Assembly: GCF_040545805.1 (NCBI RefSeq)
Contig: NZ_JBEPMO010000011.1
Span: 1 to 64,000, forward strand
Reading direction: 5' to 3'
Source of the DNA: Moheibacter stercoris
GTDB lineage: Bacteria; Bacteroidota; Bacteroidia; Flavobacteriales; Weeksellaceae
Length of the DNA: 64,000 nt
Every line of letters starts with the position of its first letter. The first letter of the stretch is position 1. The notes below the pieces were generated by a model that was given only the letters and a program-made list of their open reading frames with translations, did no database searches and had not been told where the DNA came from. A program made the position numbers and the translations under genes. Of this stretch, positions 7,837 through 16,278 are shown piece by piece.

Positions 7837-9990
7837 ATGACAAAAATTAAACTTTTAGTATTCGTTGCACTTTTGTGGACCGGATTTCTCAATGCCCAAC
7901 AGCAAGGGGGCGGTATGTGGATTCCCACAGAACTAAATGAAGCTGAAATGACCGCAATGGGAATGAAAATTAGTGCCAATGATATATTCAAACCAGACGG
8001 TTCGGGTATTAATGGTGCGATTGCCCATTTTGGAGGAGGCTGTACGTCTGAAGTGATTTCTTCTCAAGGTTTATTGTTGACCAATCATCATTGTGGTTAT
8101 GGTCAAATTCAATCTCATTCCAGTTTAGAAAATGATTATTTAAAAAATGGTTTTTGGGCCAAAAATAATTCAGAAGAACTTCCCAATAAAGGTTTGACAG
8201 CTACTTTCATTATCAATATCGTAGACGTTACATCCAAAATTTTACATGGAGTGGATGATTCAATGACGATTGAACAAAGAAATGCTTTGGTGAAAGCCAA
8301 TACAGAAAAAGAAATTGAAAATACAAGCAAACAACCATTTCAATCGGTTTTTATTCGTCCATTTTACAAAGGCAACAAATACTATTTATTTGTCACAGAA
8401 ACGTTCAAAGATGTTCGTTTGGTAGGAGCTCCACCGAGCAGCATTGGGAATTTCGGGATGGACACAGACAATTGGTCTTGGCCAAGACATACAGGTGATT
8501 TTGCTTTGTTCAGAATTTATGCAGATGCCAACAATCAACCTGCTGAATATTCCGAAAACAACGTTCCTTACAAACCAAAACACTTCTTACCGATTTCAAT
8601 CAAAGGTGTAAAAGAAGGTGATTTCACATTTGTGTATGGTTTTCCAGGGGTGACAGATGAATATTTACCAGCCATTGCCTTGGAGCAAGCAGTAAATTCC
8701 ATCAATCCAGCACGTGTAGGAATTCGCGATGTTGCCATCAAAATTTTGAGCGATAAAATGAAAACAGATGATGCGACTCGTATTAAATATGCATCTAAAT
8801 ATGCTCGAATTTCCAATGCTTGGAAAAAATGGAGAGGAGAAAGTTTAGGACTTCAAAAATCGGGTGCTGCAGATCTTCGTAAAAAATATGAAGAGGAATT
8901 TATCAATCGTTTGAAAAACAATTCGGAACATTTAGAAAAATACGCTCATGTTTTACCAGTATTGTACAAATTGTATGAAGATTTAGAATCCTATAAAATC
9001 GCTGATATTTATTTTGATGAAGTAATTTTCAGAAATTCAGAAACCTTCCGCATGGCGTATCAATTGAGTAATTTATTGGATACGTATGGAAGCGAAAAAT
9101 TCGCAGAAAACAAAAATAGAATTGCCAATGCCTTGAAAAATCTATACAAGGATTACGATGCTGATTTGGATCAAGAAGTATCATTGGCTTTGATGGATTT
9201 GTATATGAAAAAACTTCCATCGGAATTCTTACCAGACCAAAAAATTCAACTAAATGCTTCAACCTTTCAAAATTCAATTTTGACTGGAAAAAAATCAATC
9301 AATGGTTTGAATTTGGTTCAAAATACTCAGGAAATTTTTGAGAATGAAGTAGAATTAATCAAAGCTTTGGAAGAAGATCCATTGATTCAAGAAATCAAAA
9401 AAATCAGAGATGCTTACGAAACCAAAGTGGAACCAACATTGGCTGCGAGTGTAGAACAGATGAACGAATTGCAACGCATTTATATGCAAGGACAATTGGA
9501 AATGTTTCCAGACAAGAAAATTTTCCCAGATGCCAATTCAACACTTCGTGTTACCTATGGTAAGGTCAATGGTTACCAACCTTCTGACCGTCCAAACAGA
9601 TACGAGCATCAAACCTATTTAGATGGTGTGATTGCGAAATATGTTCCAGGAGATTATGAATTTGATTTGCCTCAGAAACTAATTGATTTAGAAAAATCAA
9701 AAGACTATGGCGTCTATGGTATCGGAAAAGGCAAAAAAGCGCAAATGCCTGTTAACTTTATCGCATCCAATCATACAACTGGAGGAAACTCAGGAAGTCC
9801 AGCTTTGGATAAAGACGGAAATTTAATCGGATTGAATTTTGACCGTGTATGGGAAGGAACGATGAGTGATTTGCACTATGATTCGGAGATTTGCCGAAAC
9901 ATCATGGTAGATGCTCGCTACATTTTATTTATCATTGATAAGTTTGCTGGAGCCGGATATCTATTGGATGAAATGAAAATCGTCAAATAA
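7837..9990 (+). CDS. dpp11: S46 family dipeptidyl-peptidase, DPP11 type (Asp/Glu-specific)
   Basis: A 717-residue periplasmic serine exopeptidase with a signal peptide (about 1-20, ending LNAQ). The S46 catalytic triad is visible: His85 in TNHHCGYG, Asp221 in RHTGDFALFR and Ser652 in GGNSGSPA. Arg670 in NFDRVWEG corresponds to the Arg that in Porphyromonas DPP11 gives specificity for Asp or Glu at the second position; DPP7 enzymes have Gly there. It should therefore release acidic dipeptides from oligopeptides. The start is set by the promoter at 7788-7818. It is a single-gene unit with its own terminator. Family certain; DPP11 subtype is inference from one residue and its surroundings. Confidence 0.92.
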   Translation: MTKIKLLVFVALLWTGFLNAQQQGGGMWIPTELNEAEMTAMGMKISANDIFKPDGSGINGAIAHFGGGCTSEVISSQGLLLTNHHCGYGQIQSHSSLENDYLKNGFWAKNNSEELPNKGLTATFIINIVDVTSKILHGVDDSMTIEQRNALVKANTEKEIENTSKQPFQSVFIRPFYKGNKYYLFVTETFKDVRLVGAPPSSIGNFGMDTDNWSWPRHTGDFALFRIYADANNQPAEYSENNVPYKPKHFLPISIKGVKEGDFTFVYGFPGVTDEYLPAIALEQAVNSINPARVGIRDVAIKILSDKMKTDDATRIKYASKYARISNAWKKWRGESLGLQKSGAADLRKKYEEEFINRLKNNSEHLEKYAHVLPVLYKLYEDLESYKIADIYFDEVIFRNSETFRMAYQLSNLLDTYGSEKFAENKNRIANALKNLYKDYDADLDQEVSLALMDLYMKKLPSEFLPDQKIQLNASTFQNSILTGKKSINGLNLVQNTQEIFENEVELIKALEEDPLIQEIKKIRDAYETKVEPTLAASVEQMNELQRIYMQGQLEMFPDKKIFPDANSTLRVTYGKVNGYQPSDRPNRYEHQTYLDGVIAKYVPGDYEFDLPQKLIDLEKSKDYGVYGIGKGKKAQMPVNFIASNHTTGGNSGSPALDKDGNLIGLNFDRVWEGTMSDLHYDSEICRNIMVDARYILFIIDKFAGAGYLLDEMKIVK

Positions 9991-10006
9991 AATAAAGGAC
10001 TTAAAA

Positions 10007-10034
10007 ACTCTACCGATTGGTAGAGTTTTTTTTG
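10007..10034 (+). terminator. Rho-independent terminator after the S46 peptidase
   Basis: ACTCTACC (10007-10014), loop GATT, GGTAGAGT (10019-10026) and eight Ts. The loop overlaps the probable -33 element of the next gene. Confidence 0.92.
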
Positions 10035-10045
10035 ACCTAAATTTG
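10017..10045 (+). promoter_or_regulatory. Promoter of the TPR histidine kinase (TTG-N18-TAAATTTG)
   Basis: TTG at 10017-10019 lies in the loop of the preceding terminator and TAAATTTG is at 10038-10045, 18 bp apart. The ATG at 10064 follows the -7 box by 18 nt, giving a leader of about ten bases and ruling against the upstream in-frame start at 10043. Confidence 0.65.
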
Positions 10046-10063
10046 TCCTTTCTTTCCAATCGT

Positions 10064-11920
10064 ATGAAGAACTTTTACCTATATGTTTTGTTCATCTTCT
10101 TTATTTTCAGTTGTCAGGATTCAAATCCCGATCTGGAAAGAAAAAAAACTATTCAAATAAGTGTTGATTCATCCAGTTTAAAAATTCAACAGAATTACAT
10201 TAAAAAATATGTAAAGGTTAATCAATTTGATTCCGTTTATTCTTACTCTTCCCAATTGGAAAGTTTAAGTCAAGCGAAAAAAAATCCTTATTATTTTGCC
10301 GAATCCCAATTCTACAAAGGGATTTATCATTATGTAAACATCAACAATGATACTGCGTATTATTATTTCAACCGCGCCAGAAAAAGTTTTTTAGAATTTT
10401 CAGATAGTGCGGGAATTGTGAAGACGATGCGTGGAATGGCACTGATACAAACCCAAGTAGGAGATTTTATCGGTGCTCGTAAAACTGCCAATGCCATATT
10501 GGATTTCATACCGACAGATGCGTATAAAAAAAGAGCTGATATTTATTCGATATTGGGTTATACCGCAACCATTCAGAAAGATTATGAAGATGCCATCCGT
10601 TGGTATCAAGAATCCATTTCAGATTCGATTCAATCAGAAGATCGATACGGCATCATGAACAATTTGGTGTACAACTACACAAAATTAGGAGAAAAAAATC
10701 CAGAAAATTATCAAAAAGCTCGAGCTGTATTGAACCAGATGGAAGAAGAACTTTACAAACTTGTCCGAGAAAAGCAATACACATCCTATTTGGACAATCG
10801 AGCTTATTTGGATTTTAAAGAAAATCCAAGGAACGCAAATTCTGATATGTTTTATCAGGCATTACGAATTCGTAAAAACACAAAGGATATACGTGGATTA
10901 CTTGGTTCCTATTCAAGCTTGACAGAATTTTATGAGCATAGAGACAATTCAAAAGCCATACAATATGCGGACTCCTTGTTGAGTGTTGCAACCCAATTAA
11001 AAGACCATAGAAACCGATTGGAAGCGCTTCAGTATTTGATACAATATGATCAATCTTCCAAAGTTAAAGAGTATGCGATTGCCTATAAGAATCTTCGCGA
11101 TAGTTTGGATAATGTCAGAGATCATCATATCGCTGAGTTTGCAACGATTCGATTTGAAATCAACGAAAAACGAAAAGAAAATGCGCAATTGCAAAAGGAA
11201 ATTTTAACCCATGATGCAGCATTAAAATGGAATCAAAATATTATCATATTATTGCTCTTATTTGGATTATTAAGCATATTTCTACTCCTAAATTATGTTC
11301 GTTCCATACGCATTCAAAACAAAAAGAAATTAATTGTCGAAATTCAAAATGCGGAACAGAAATTGGCTCGGAAAGTTCATGATGAATTGGCCAATTCCCT
11401 CTACCAAACCATTTCATTCATCGATGGAAATCAGATCATTCAAAACCAAGAAAACAAGGAAAAATTGATTGATAAAATTGATAAAATTTACAAACTCTCC
11501 AAAGACATTTCGCGCGAAAGTCAAGCCATCAATACAGATGAAAATTATGCCAACGAAATCTTCAGTTTGGTTTCGTACTATAAAAATGAATCAACCAACA
11601 TCATCTTTGTGGGCTTTGAAGAAGATGCTTGGAAAGAATATTCCTCTGATGTGAAATTGCATTTTTACAAAATTCTGCAAGAATTATTGACCAATATGCG
11701 CAAACATAGTCAAGCGAGCCTTGTTTCCTTACGATTTAATTTTCAGGAATATAGCATGATTTTTAACTATTCCGATAATGGAATAGGGATCCATGATAAA
11801 CAACCTCAAAATGCCAATGGAATGATCAACATTCAAAAACGATTGGAAATCATCAAAGGAAAAGGTCAAATCATTCCATCTGAAAAAGGTTTTAAATATG
11901 AATTGGAAATTGGAAAATAA
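10064..11920 (+). CDS. TPR-containing sensor histidine kinase lipoprotein
   Basis: A 618-residue protein starting with a lipoprotein-type signal ending FSCQ (Cys17). About residues 40-330 are helical TPR-like repeats; a membrane segment lies at about 392-412. The cytoplasmic part has the phospho-accepting His439 in ARKVHDELANSLYQ (HisKA_3-like), the N-box Asn544 in ELLTNMRKHS and the G1 box Asp571 in SDNGIGI, so it should be an active kinase. The ligand is unknown. It is followed directly by a degenerate paralogue and a response regulator, which suggests one signalling operon. If the Cys is lipidated, the membrane segment would make this a double-anchored protein; the signal may instead act as a second membrane helix. 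Confidence 0.88.
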   Translation: MKNFYLYVLFIFFIFSCQDSNPDLERKKTIQISVDSSSLKIQQNYIKKYVKVNQFDSVYSYSSQLESLSQAKKNPYYFAESQFYKGIYHYVNINNDTAYYYFNRARKSFLEFSDSAGIVKTMRGMALIQTQVGDFIGARKTANAILDFIPTDAYKKRADIYSILGYTATIQKDYEDAIRWYQESISDSIQSEDRYGIMNNLVYNYTKLGEKNPENYQKARAVLNQMEEELYKLVREKQYTSYLDNRAYLDFKENPRNANSDMFYQALRIRKNTKDIRGLLGSYSSLTEFYEHRDNSKAIQYADSLLSVATQLKDHRNRLEALQYLIQYDQSSKVKEYAIAYKNLRDSLDNVRDHHIAEFATIRFEINEKRKENAQLQKEILTHDAALKWNQNIIILLLLFGLLSIFLLLNYVRSIRIQNKKKLIVEIQNAEQKLARKVHDELANSLYQTISFIDGNQIIQNQENKEKLIDKIDKIYKLSKDISRESQAINTDENYANEIFSLVSYYKNESTNIIFVGFEEDAWKEYSSDVKLHFYKILQELLTNMRKHSQASLVSLRFNFQEYSMIFNYSDNGIGIHDKQPQNANGMINIQKRLEIIKGKGQIIPSEKGFKYELEIGK

Positions 11921-11926
11921 TTGGCG

Positions 11927-13816
11927 ATGAAATTAGGTTCAATCATATCAACTTTTATATTGCTTACTTTGGTGGCTTTCCTACTCATACAATGTAAAAA
12001 GGAAAATAAAATTGGCCAATCTTCCAACAAAAATTTAGTAGAGTTTAATGAAGATTCGCTACAATTAAAAAAACAACATGAAAAAGGCAAAAAATTTCTA
12101 AGTGATTTGAATTACGATAGTTTAATTCAGGCAGATACCAAACAAATTCGTGATGCAAACTTAAAAAACAATAAATATTATTCAGCTTCTGCCTATTTCA
12201 GAATTGGAAATGTTCACATGCGTGAGATGAGAGAAAATTTAGCGCATTCCTATTTTGAGAAGGCTTTACAAGATTTTAAATCTTTAGGCGATACAACCAT
12301 GGTTGTTCGAACCTTACGACAATTAGCTATGATGTATGCAGAGTTTGGAGATTTTAATTACGCAGATCAATATTTGCATGAAGCGTCTAAATATGTACCA
12401 AAAAATGATAAGGATAGCTTAAAAAACTTCATTCAATTAACTTACGGCTATTTCGCAACCTTACAAAAGGATAATCAACGTGCAATTGAATGGTTTGAAA
12501 AAGTGGCGAAGGATTCCTTAAGCTTTCACAATTATACAGTAGCAAAATCAAACATAGCGCATATACGATCTGAAGATCAAGAATTTGACAAAGCAGAAAA
12601 AATCTATGAAGAATTATTTGGGATCATTAAATTAAAAGAAGATAGTTCGTTTTATTCCTATCTCATGAATGCCAAACAAAGCATGTTGTTGCAAAAACAA
12701 AGCGACATGGTTGATTCCTCACAGATTTTGGAAGCATTAAAAATTAGAAAAATCATTAAAAACAATATAGGCATCCTTCAATCCTTGGAAACCTTGACTC
12801 GTTATTACCTAAGTCAAAACAACACCAAAATGGCCATTGAAACTGGAAATGAATTATTGAGGCTAGCCAAAATTCACAATTCAAATCGATACCTACAACT
12901 AGCTTATGATCATTTAATTCGAATAGAAAATCCGAAAAAAGCCAAACAATATACCCTTGAATTCATTGCATACAAAGATCAATTAGAATTGGCACAAAAT
13001 GAAAAAACAAATTCTTTTTCTAGATCTGCTTACGAACTTGAACTAAATAAGCATGAAAATGAACTACTACTCATTCAATCCAAGGCTGAAAAAGAAAAAA
13101 TCTTGTTCTCAAGATTGTATTTGATTCTTTTAATAGTCGGAATTTTGGCGTTTATATTTTATATATTCCACTATTCCAAACTGCAGAAAATCAAACATGA
13201 AAACTTTTTATTTGAACAAATTAGTCAAACGGAAAAAAACATTTCGGAGAAAGTAAGTAAGGAAATATCCAAAGGATTGGACAAAATTATCAATTATATA
13301 GAAACCTATTTGACTGAAGAAAACCCTTCCAACAAGGAACTTTTACTCAAACGCATGCAAAAAGTGTATCGCATGTCTAGAAATATTTCTAGAGAGAATA
13401 GTTTCTTTATGCATAGCAATAATTTTGGTATAGAATTGCAAAAATTAATTCATTCTCACCAAACGGAAAAAGTCAGCATAAATGTCAATCCTTTCAGATT
13501 TAAACATTGGAAAAAAATTAATCTGGACAAGCGAATCGATATTTACAAAGCGGTAGATGAATTCCTAACGTCTATGAAAAAACCCAATGATGTTTCAGAA
13601 ATGGATATATTCATAGAAATTAATAAATTTGAAATGAAAATCAATTATAATGACAATGGATTTATAAGTGAACCCAATAGGAAACTTGATTTAAGTGGAC
13701 TAAATTTGTTTACGAATCGAATTCAAAAGTTAAAAGGCGAATGGATGATGGACAAGAACAGCCAAAATGGAACTCATATCACTATCAAAATTCCTTTGAA
13801 CTCGTCTGAATTCTAA
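11927..13816 (+). CDS. TPR-containing histidine-kinase paralogue lacking His and N-box Asn (probable pseudokinase)
   Basis: A 629-residue protein with the same build as the preceding gene: signal or anchor ending LIQC (Cys23), TPR-like helices, membrane segment near 395-415, kinase-like C-terminal region. Aligned by eye, KVHDELANSL of the active kinase corresponds to KVSKEISKGL here, replacing the phospho-His with Ser444; LLTNMRKHSQ corresponds to FLTSMKKPND, replacing the Mg-binding Asn with Ser549. The NDNG box is kept. It can probably not autophosphorylate, so it may modulate its partner. The ATG at 11927 is chosen over a TTG at 11921. The reading frame is intact, which argues against simple decay. 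Confidence 0.82.
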   Translation: MKLGSIISTFILLTLVAFLLIQCKKENKIGQSSNKNLVEFNEDSLQLKKQHEKGKKFLSDLNYDSLIQADTKQIRDANLKNNKYYSASAYFRIGNVHMREMRENLAHSYFEKALQDFKSLGDTTMVVRTLRQLAMMYAEFGDFNYADQYLHEASKYVPKNDKDSLKNFIQLTYGYFATLQKDNQRAIEWFEKVAKDSLSFHNYTVAKSNIAHIRSEDQEFDKAEKIYEELFGIIKLKEDSSFYSYLMNAKQSMLLQKQSDMVDSSQILEALKIRKIIKNNIGILQSLETLTRYYLSQNNTKMAIETGNELLRLAKIHNSNRYLQLAYDHLIRIENPKKAKQYTLEFIAYKDQLELAQNEKTNSFSRSAYELELNKHENELLLIQSKAEKEKILFSRLYLILLIVGILAFIFYIFHYSKLQKIKHENFLFEQISQTEKNISEKVSKEISKGLDKIINYIETYLTEENPSNKELLLKRMQKVYRMSRNISRENSFFMHSNNFGIELQKLIHSHQTEKVSINVNPFRFKHWKKINLDKRIDIYKAVDEFLTSMKKPNDVSEMDIFIEINKFEMKINYNDNGFISEPNRKLDLSGLNLFTNRIQKLKGEWMMDKNSQNGTHITIKIPLNSSEF

Positions 13817-13844
13817 TCTGCCTAAACCATCACAACTAACGCGT

Positions 13845-14519
13845 ATGAAATCTTTACAAAAAATACTTATTTCAGAAGACATTGATAGTATAAGCAAAGG
13901 AATTGAAAATACGATCAAAAGTTTTTTAGATGCTAATTTTGTTCATACAAGATATTGTGATGATGCTTTGTTAAAATTGAAAAAAGCAGAATTAGACCAA
14001 GAACCTTTTGATTTATTGATTACAGATTTATCCTTCCAAACCGATTACAGAGAAGTGAAATTGGCCAATGGGGAAGATTTAATAAAAGCCATCAGAGAGG
14101 CAGAAATACCCGTGAAAATCTTGGTTTTTACCGTGGAAGATAAGCCGATGCGCGTAGAAAGCTTTTTTGAAAATTTCCAAATTGATGCGTATGTGCAAAA
14201 AGGAAGAAATGATAGCAATGAATTGCACAATGCATTGAAAGCAATTGAAAATGGAACGCATTATATCTCCTATGATGTTCAACAAAGAATGAAACAAAAC
14301 AAAGAAATTTCTAGTTTTGATGCGTATGATGTCAATTTGGTTAAGTATTTATGTGAAGGAAAAACCCAAGAAGAAATTAGTGTCATTCTTACCCAGAATA
14401 ATATCAAACCCAATAGTATCAGTACCATTGAAAAAAGATTAAAAGTTTTAAGAGAAAATTTTTCGGCTAACACCAATATTGAACTTGCAGTGATTTTCAA
14501 AGACTTAGGTTTGGTCTAG
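13845..14519 (+). CDS. Response regulator with atypical LuxR/NarL-like output domain
   Basis: A 224-residue protein. Residues about 5-130 form a receiver domain: acidic pair Glu/Asp near 11-13, phospho-acceptor Asp61 in LLITDLSF, Thr in LVFTVED and Lys in YVQKGR. Residues about 155-224 look like a helix-turn-helix (LVKYLCEGKTQEEISVIL), but it is diverged from standard LuxR and has a longer stretch between helices. It lies 28 bp after the pseudokinase, so it is the likely partner of the two kinases. Target genes are unknown. Confidence 0.82.
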   Translation: MKSLQKILISEDIDSISKGIENTIKSFLDANFVHTRYCDDALLKLKKAELDQEPFDLLITDLSFQTDYREVKLANGEDLIKAIREAEIPVKILVFTVEDKPMRVESFFENFQIDAYVQKGRNDSNELHNALKAIENGTHYISYDVQQRMKQNKEISSFDAYDVNLVKYLCEGKTQEEISVILTQNNIKPNSISTIEKRLKVLRENFSANTNIELAVIFKDLGLV

Positions 14520-14798
14520 AAATCTTTTTCAAATAAAAAAGTAAATTTTACGGAAATCCTCAATAGCGCGATAGTTTTTCATTATAGATTTGTCAATGAA
14601 AATCGAGGTAGTTATAATAAAACCTAATTTATTTTTTAGTAATTGAGATGTAGAGTGTATTTCCCCTAACCTGCTTAAAAGCAAGATAACTAATACTATA
14701 ATTCCATTTAACCAGCTAAATTGACCAATTAAGTCCCTAAATTAATTGGAAAGTTTATCTAACCAAACAAAGAAACGTAATTACCGAGATTTATCATA
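14520..14798 (+). other. Gene-free region with two hairpins and a promoter-like box (possible ncRNA)
   Basis: No convincing ORF. Perfect 8-bp stems occur at 14576-14583/14595-14602 (TTTTCATT/AATGAAAA) and 14725-14732/14742-14749 (CCAATTAA/TTAATTGG). TAGATTTG at 14585-14592 fits the -7 consensus, and a terminator follows at 14799. A transcript of roughly 230 nt is possible, but the box overlaps the first hairpin and no -33 TTG is seen. No RNA family was recognised. Confidence 0.3.
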
Positions 14799-14829
14799 AA
14801 AACTCCTTTATTTAAAGGAGTTTTTTTTC
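14799..14829. terminator. Bidirectional terminator
   Basis: AAAACTCCTTTA (14799-14810), two Ts, TAAAGGAGTTTT, with T tracts on both strands. On the minus strand it ends the lipoprotein gene that stops at 14832. On the plus strand it would end any transcript from the preceding gap. Confidence 0.88.
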
Positions 14830-14831
14830 TT

Positions 14832-15230
14832 TTACATTCTAAATTTGAAACCTTCTGGCGCATACAATACATCTTCGTCGTACATATTGAGATACAAGGT
14901 TACGGTGTCTCCCTTTCCTTCATAGGTAACAGAATATTTATCCAACAAAGCATTATCTCCAAAAGGACTATTTTCTGTTTTAAATGCGCAACAACTACCT
15001 TGCCTAGAGAACCAAATTTTCTCACCACTTGGTCCAGAAAGTGAATACAAATAATCACGTTCTCGAGCAGGTCCATCTGTGACACCTCCAACTTTTATAG
15101 GATTCGATGCAGAATATCCATATCGTAGATCTTTATTTTTTTCAGAAAAATTTTTTGTGGTTGTCGATTCTTTTGCAGTGGTACAAGCCATCACAATCAA
15201 AAGACAAGAACTAAATAGTGCTATTTTCAT
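14832..15230 (-). CDS. Small lipoprotein of unknown function
   Basis: A 132-residue protein with a lipoprotein signal ending VMAC (Cys16). The mature part contains NPIKVGGV, a GPSGEKIWF stretch and the double Cys of GSCCAF. Relatives in Flavobacteriia are often listed under the name 2-dehydro-3-deoxyphosphooctonate aldolase, which I regard as a propagated misannotation because nothing here resembles the KdsA barrel. Function is unknown. It is separated from the DHS-like operon upstream by a terminator, so it has its own transcript. Confidence 0.72.
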   Translation of the reverse strand: MKIALFSSCLLIVMACTTAKESTTTKNFSEKNKDLRYGYSASNPIKVGGVTDGPARERDYLYSLSGPSGEKIWFSRQGSCCAFKTENSPFGDNALLDKYSVTYEGKGDTVTLYLNMYDEDVLYAPEGFKFRM

Positions 15231-15242
15231 AATTAGGGGATA

Positions 15243-15273
15243 AAAAAACTCTTCCTAAAATAAGAAGAGTTTT
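15243..15273 (-). terminator. Terminator of the polyamine-type operon
   Basis: Read on the minus strand, AAAACTCTTC, a nine-base loop, then GAAGAGTTTTTTT. It lies 25 bp beyond the stop of the DHS-like gene. Confidence 0.85.
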
Positions 15274-15297
15274 CTATATCTCAATGATTATCAACAA

Positions 15298-16272
15298 TTA
15301 TTGCCCCAAAATCCAAGCGAAAATCAAAGGCGCTACGATTGTAGCATCTGATTCAATCATGAATTTAGGTGTGTCGATATCCAATTTCCCCCAAGTGATT
15401 TTCTCATTTGGAACTGCTCCTGAATACGATCCATAAGAAGTCGTAGAATCAGAAATCTGACAGAAATAAGACCAGAAAGGTACATCTGTCCATTCCAAAT
15501 CTTGGTACATCATCGGCACAACACAAATTGGGAAATCTCCAGAAATTCCTCCAGCGATTTGGAAGAACCCTACTCCTTTTCCATCTGAATTGGCACGATA
15601 CCATTCTGTCAAGTAAATCATGTACTCAATTCCAGACTTAACAGTAGAAGCTTTCAAATTTCCTTTGATCACATTGGAAGCGAAAATATTTCCGGTTGTA
15701 GAATCTTCCCATCCTGGACAAACAATCGGTAAATTCTTCTCAGCAGCTGCAACAATCCATGAATCTTTTGGATCGATTTCGTAGTATTGTTCCAAAACGC
15801 CAGAGTTTACCACTTGATACAAAAATTCATGTGGCAAATAACGCTCACCTTTTTCTTCAGCAGCATGCCATACATCTTCTAAATGTTTTTGCAAGCGACG
15901 GAAAGCTTCTTCCTCAGGAATACACGTATCGGTTACACGGTTAAAATGCGTATCCAATAACTCACGTTCTTGTTCAGGAGTTAAATCTCTCCAGTTTGGA
16001 ATTCTTTTGTAATGAGAATGGGCAACCAAATTCATCACATCTTCTTCCAAATTAGCTCCTGTACAGGAAATGATATGAACTTTGTCTTGACGAATCATCT
16101 CTGCCAAAGAAACTCCTAGTTCGGCAGTTGACATAGCTCCGCCCAAAGAGATCAACATCTTTCCTCCTTCTGCTAAATGCGATTCATATCCTTTTGCCGC
16201 ATCCATTAAAGCCGCAGCATTGAAATGTCTGTAGTTATGTTCAATGAACTTACTGATTGGTCCTTTGCTCAT
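15298..16272 (-). CDS. Deoxyhypusine synthase family protein
   Basis: A 324-residue member of the deoxyhypusine synthase family. It has the NAD-binding core (SLGGAMSTAELG, SCTGANLEED, AGGISGDFP) and the Lys that forms the enzyme-butylamine intermediate: Lys296 in ITWGKLDID, equivalent to the catalytic Lys of human DHS in SWGKI. Bacteria lack eIF5A, so the acceptor is probably a small amine (for example making homospermidine) rather than a protein; that is inference from context. It lies 6 bp downstream of an arginine-decarboxylase-family gene on the same strand, forming a two-gene operon with a terminator at 15243. Confidence 0.9.
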   Translation of the reverse strand: MSKGPISKFIEHNYRHFNAAALMDAAKGYESHLAEGGKMLISLGGAMSTAELGVSLAEMIRQDKVHIISCTGANLEEDVMNLVAHSHYKRIPNWRDLTPEQERELLDTHFNRVTDTCIPEEEAFRRLQKHLEDVWHAAEEKGERYLPHEFLYQVVNSGVLEQYYEIDPKDSWIVAAAEKNLPIVCPGWEDSTTGNIFASNVIKGNLKASTVKSGIEYMIYLTEWYRANSDGKGVGFFQIAGGISGDFPICVVPMMYQDLEWTDVPFWSYFCQISDSTTSYGSYSGAVPNEKITWGKLDIDTPKFMIESDATIVAPLIFAWILGQ

Positions 16273-16278
16273 TTCTTA

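Noticed and set aside
11927..13816. Pseudogene call for the second TPR kinase
   Set aside because: The full-length frame is open, overlaps no repeats and keeps other kinase motifs, so loss of single residues with retained function is more likely than decay.
15298..16272. Eukaryotic or archaeal contamination suggested by a deoxyhypusine synthase
   Set aside because: DHS-like genes occur in many Bacteroidota, and base composition and operon context here are native.
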